A DNA stretch of 64,000 nt from Glandiceps talaboti (Eukaryota; Hemichordata; Enteropneusta; Spengelidae), in NCBI RefSeq assembly GCF_964340395.1, contig NC_135560.1, positions 10,694,598-10,758,597 of the forward strand. Direction: 5' to 3'. Each line of letters starts with the position of its first letter. Positions within the stretch are counted from its first letter, which is position 1. A program made the position numbers and the translations under genes. The notes beneath the pieces are model-generated. The model was given only the letters and a program-made list of their open reading frames with translations, had not been told where the DNA came from and searched no databases. Shown piece by piece: positions 60,781 to 64,000 of the stretch.

Positions 60781-63700
60781 TGTAAAAGTATACTTTTTCA
60801 TTTGCTAATTAATCGACCACATTAGAAAGGCCACATGCTAGGCTTGTAAATAAACCAATTGAAACACTTGATGTCACTGCTATAAACGAGCGTAACTTAT
60901 AGAGAAAGTGTTTTACTTCAGTGTTACCCGTTGTACCCCCTGAATCGGTGCTTTTCGGGCCACATTTCTTTTTTTTCAACATTACAGTTATTTTGGTGCA
61001 TGTTAGAAGAGAATTTTTGTTTAACTAGAAGTAATAGTTTGATATTGACAAAAAAAAGTGATTGAAAATTGAAAATTGTGGCGAGTTTTGATGAACAAGC
61101 TTTGTAGTTGGTGTTATAGAAAAGAGTCAATTTATGGGAGGGGAATGTACAGGTATGTGTATGTGTGTGTGTATTGATTCAGAGGACACACCAGTTTTAT
61201 GAAATAAAGCTTACAAAGAGAAAACATAACTGATAGTGGCGGAAGTGGTTCCATAATAGATTTGTTTGTGTCTGTGTAATTGCTATGGGTCTGTTTTTGA
61301 AAGATTTCAGGAAATTCACCTGTGTTCATCCATAGATGTTGGAGAGCTCTCCAGCGCCTGTTGTTCATCAACTTTTGTATACAGTGATGTCCTAATGAGT
61401 TGACAGGGTAACAGATATGAGGGAAGGTTCTGAAATCGATGTAAAAAACCCTACAGAAGTATAAGACTGATTCTTGGCAAAAGGCAGAAATAAGTGTGAC
61501 TGGACATTTCCTTGAAGATATCTATTACTTCCCAACAGAAATATGAAATCTCGTATTGCAGCATAATTGAGTTCAAAAGTAGAATTTACATTAATTTTAC
61601 TGTGGTCAACAAAAATTGTGACCTGGATTTGTTTTGTAAGCAGTTTCATAAGGGAGTGATGATTTAAAATTAAAAACAGCACATCTCAACAAACCTTTAG
61701 TTTGAAATGTATCTGTGAGTGGAGTGCATTTATAGCACCCTGTCTATCACACAGGGGTCATGACCTATTGTATACTGTCACACGATCTTGGGGATCCAAT
61801 CAAGGGCTGGCTAATGGTGTTCACTTATTACAAATGTAAACTGTAACCCCTCCTGGTATATATGATGTAAAACTTGCACAGATACTCTAAAAGTATATTT
61901 CAACATTTTGCTTCATATATAAATATGTTGTTTTGATGATTTTAATACATTTTATAGAAATACAAACTTTCAGATTTGGTTAAGTGCTTCCCCACCAATG
62001 TCTATGTTTTGACCATCTACTGACACAATCAGTGATGTTGTTCTGGCATCACTGACAGAATGCACACACACCATCCCCAGAACAAACAAGTAGTTAACAT
62101 ACGAGTAAGGCCAAAAAAAAAAAAAGAATTGTTTCTGGTCAGGACAGTTCTTCCAAAATGATGCGATCCAATTTATTTATTTTTTTTAATTCTCAGCCAG
62201 CCACTCAGTCTACTATTTATGGCAGTTACTGTTCTTTTTATTTAGTACTTTAGAGAAAGTGTGTATGTGGGGGCAAATGTTATTTGCTTGTTCGTGATTG
62301 GCTCTGCAAGTTGTCTTCACTGAAATAGGGAGGGCTATGGATGGACAAAAAAAAAGACACCGCAAGGGTATTTAAGTGATGCGCGTGCTGACCAGCAACA
62401 ATTCTTTTTTTTCTTTTTTTTTTCTTTCTTTTTTTTTTCTTTTTTTTTGGGGGGGGGGGGGGGGGGCTAACTGAGTGGATGTATCCTGTGTTACACCAGG
62501 GTGGTGAATTAGGTCCACTCAGTGTCTAAAAATAAAATGAACAAAGTTACACACTCTTGGCTGACTATATGTTTATTTATTGAAACTTTTACTGAGGACA
62601 AACATGATAAAAAAATACGTACATGAAATATTAATGACAGGAAAGCCATAGAATGGTATCATAACATCTTAACAAAATGTAAGCTTACAACTTGTTTGCA
62701 CCAAACTTAAACTTGCTGTGTGCTATTCACTAAAAATTGTTCAATTTTAAATTTATCAGAAAACTTAAAATTTGATGTTTCACCAGCAATCTAATCGTCC
62801 TCATTATGGGATGAAGCCATTAACCAAGATGGTGGGGTTTCACAATTAAACTGTGTTATTATACCCACCTTTAGAATGACTGATCTATCTTAGACTTAGT
62901 TCAAGAAAGTGTATTCATTAATATTATCTAAGAACATGCATGGGAATTTACTTGGTTAAATTTACATTGCTTTTTGAATATATCTACATGAAATTCTTCT
63001 TTTTTTTAAAAATCTTTTTCTATTTTTCTTCACTTACGGAATACTTTGACAGGTTACAAATGACACTTTTTTCTCTTATTAAAAGTTGTGTAATATTGTT
63101 CATGAAAAAAAAACCATGACAATAAGAGGTTCATTTAAAAATATTTGAAACTGCCCAGGTGAGTTTTTACTACTTATTATGACTGTATATATACCACACC
63201 ATGAATATCATCTTTGTCTAATATGTCCAACGTATGATGACCTAAGCAGGAAGTACATTCCAGACTATTTTTTACCCATTTATTCTCTGTAAGTTCTAAG
63301 CATTATTGATCAAAAATGAGCACAAAAATGAGATAACTTTCAAAATTTTATATTTTTTTGCTTTTCAGAAAAGGGCTTCATTGAATGTAAGTTAAACGGT
63401 TTGTTGAATTTCTTGTATGTAAAGGTCGCTGGCCTATGACAATATAGAATAAAATTCAATTATGACTGTGAGGGCGCCCTTCAAGACGCCATGATGAAAG
63501 TCGTCTGCATGCACTAGTCCAACATTCATTTTTACAATTAAACCTTCAATTATTTTCATGATATACATAAGATATATCTAGACTGTTACTCATTTTGGGT
63601 AAAATGTGAGGAAAATGTCAGAATTTAATCATGTAAACAATTTTAAACTTTTGATTGAAAACAATGGTTTGGCAAGTGTGGTAAAATTTAAAAAAATAAT

Positions 63701-64000
63701 ATTTGTCATGATTACAAACAAAACTCTGAACTTTGAACTTAAGAAAATAAGAAAAGAAATGAACAAATCACTGTAAAAGTTGAAAATACCATCTTCATGC
63801 ATTTGTTCCAAAACACATTTTTTTTTGTTACCTACATTATCAAAAAGTGTCAGTATTAACATCAATTACTACATTATGGCTAACAACTTTATCACATTAT
63901 CGTTTCTGACTATTTAATTTCTATTTCTGAGTTACATCAAAAAATGAATATAGCAGGCATGGGTTAAAAACAAGAAACTTAAAACTACCATGTATAAAAG
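60781..64000. other. downstream intergenic DNA
   Basis: No gene recognised. A poly(T) tract followed by a 16-base-scale G-run lies at 62401-62466. Read on the minus strand, AATAAATAAAC at about 62570-62580 could be the 3' end of a convergent gene beyond the window, but no coding exon is visible to 64,000. Confidence 0.5.
62401..62466. repeat. poly(T)/poly(G) low-complexity tract
   Basis: Interrupted T-run (62403-62448) followed directly by a G-run (62449-62466). Confidence 0.9.

Noticed and set aside
57704-64000. HMGCR, the vertebrate neighbour on the far side of CERT1
   Set aside because: No HMG-CoA reductase-like exon was found to the window end.

Overview
The window is animal nuclear DNA: AT-rich, with GT-AG introns, long introns full of (CA)n, (CATA)n and (AT)n microsatellites, and one very young DIRS-type retrotransposon. 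The gene content (a POLK with a C-terminal UBZ finger and PIP box, and a full PH-FFAT-START CERT) suggests a marine invertebrate, either a deuterostome or a lophotrochozoan. I cannot resolve the species.

Layout. Positions 1-13,384 hold no gene I can name. They contain a ~1.5 kb non-autonomous hAT-like element (4230-5715), large microsatellites, one weak exon candidate (3029-3118, +) and a promoter-like patch near 7.0-7.2 kb. Positions 13,385-21,347 (minus strand) carry DNA polymerase kappa, rebuilt here as 11 coding exons that join in frame to 911 codons. Positions 21,348-22,089 are a compact divergent promoter with ETS, ZNF143/Staf, CRE, E-box and YY1-like sites. Positions 22,090-57,703 (plus strand) carry the ceramide transfer protein CERT, rebuilt as 14 coding exons giving 607 codons. 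Its seventh intron (11.3 kb) contains an apparently intact DIRS retrotransposon (42,250-48,556). Positions 57,704-64,000 are CERT 3'UTR and downstream DNA with minisatellites.

POLK and CERT1 are also adjacent and head-to-head in vertebrates, so this divergent pair looks like old conserved microsynteny driven by a shared housekeeping promoter. POLK performs translesion DNA synthesis in the nucleus. CERT moves ceramide from ER to Golgi. There is no obvious shared pathway, so the link is most likely promoter sharing.

Most interesting observations: (1) the CERT START pocket appears to swap its acid and amide (human E446/Q467 become N454/E475); (2) the FFAT region lacks the human S315 phosphosite (Cys here) and has Asp at FFAT position 7; (3) the DIRS element has perfect 171 bp inverted ends, a readable circle junction, a TTC trinucleotide at both ends, an RS-rich Gag and an RT frame with no early ATG; (4) two oppositely oriented tandem arrays of one repeat unit lie 0.3 kb apart in CERT intron 7; (5) the POLK/CERT promoter and an orphan patch at 7 kb share the same motif set.
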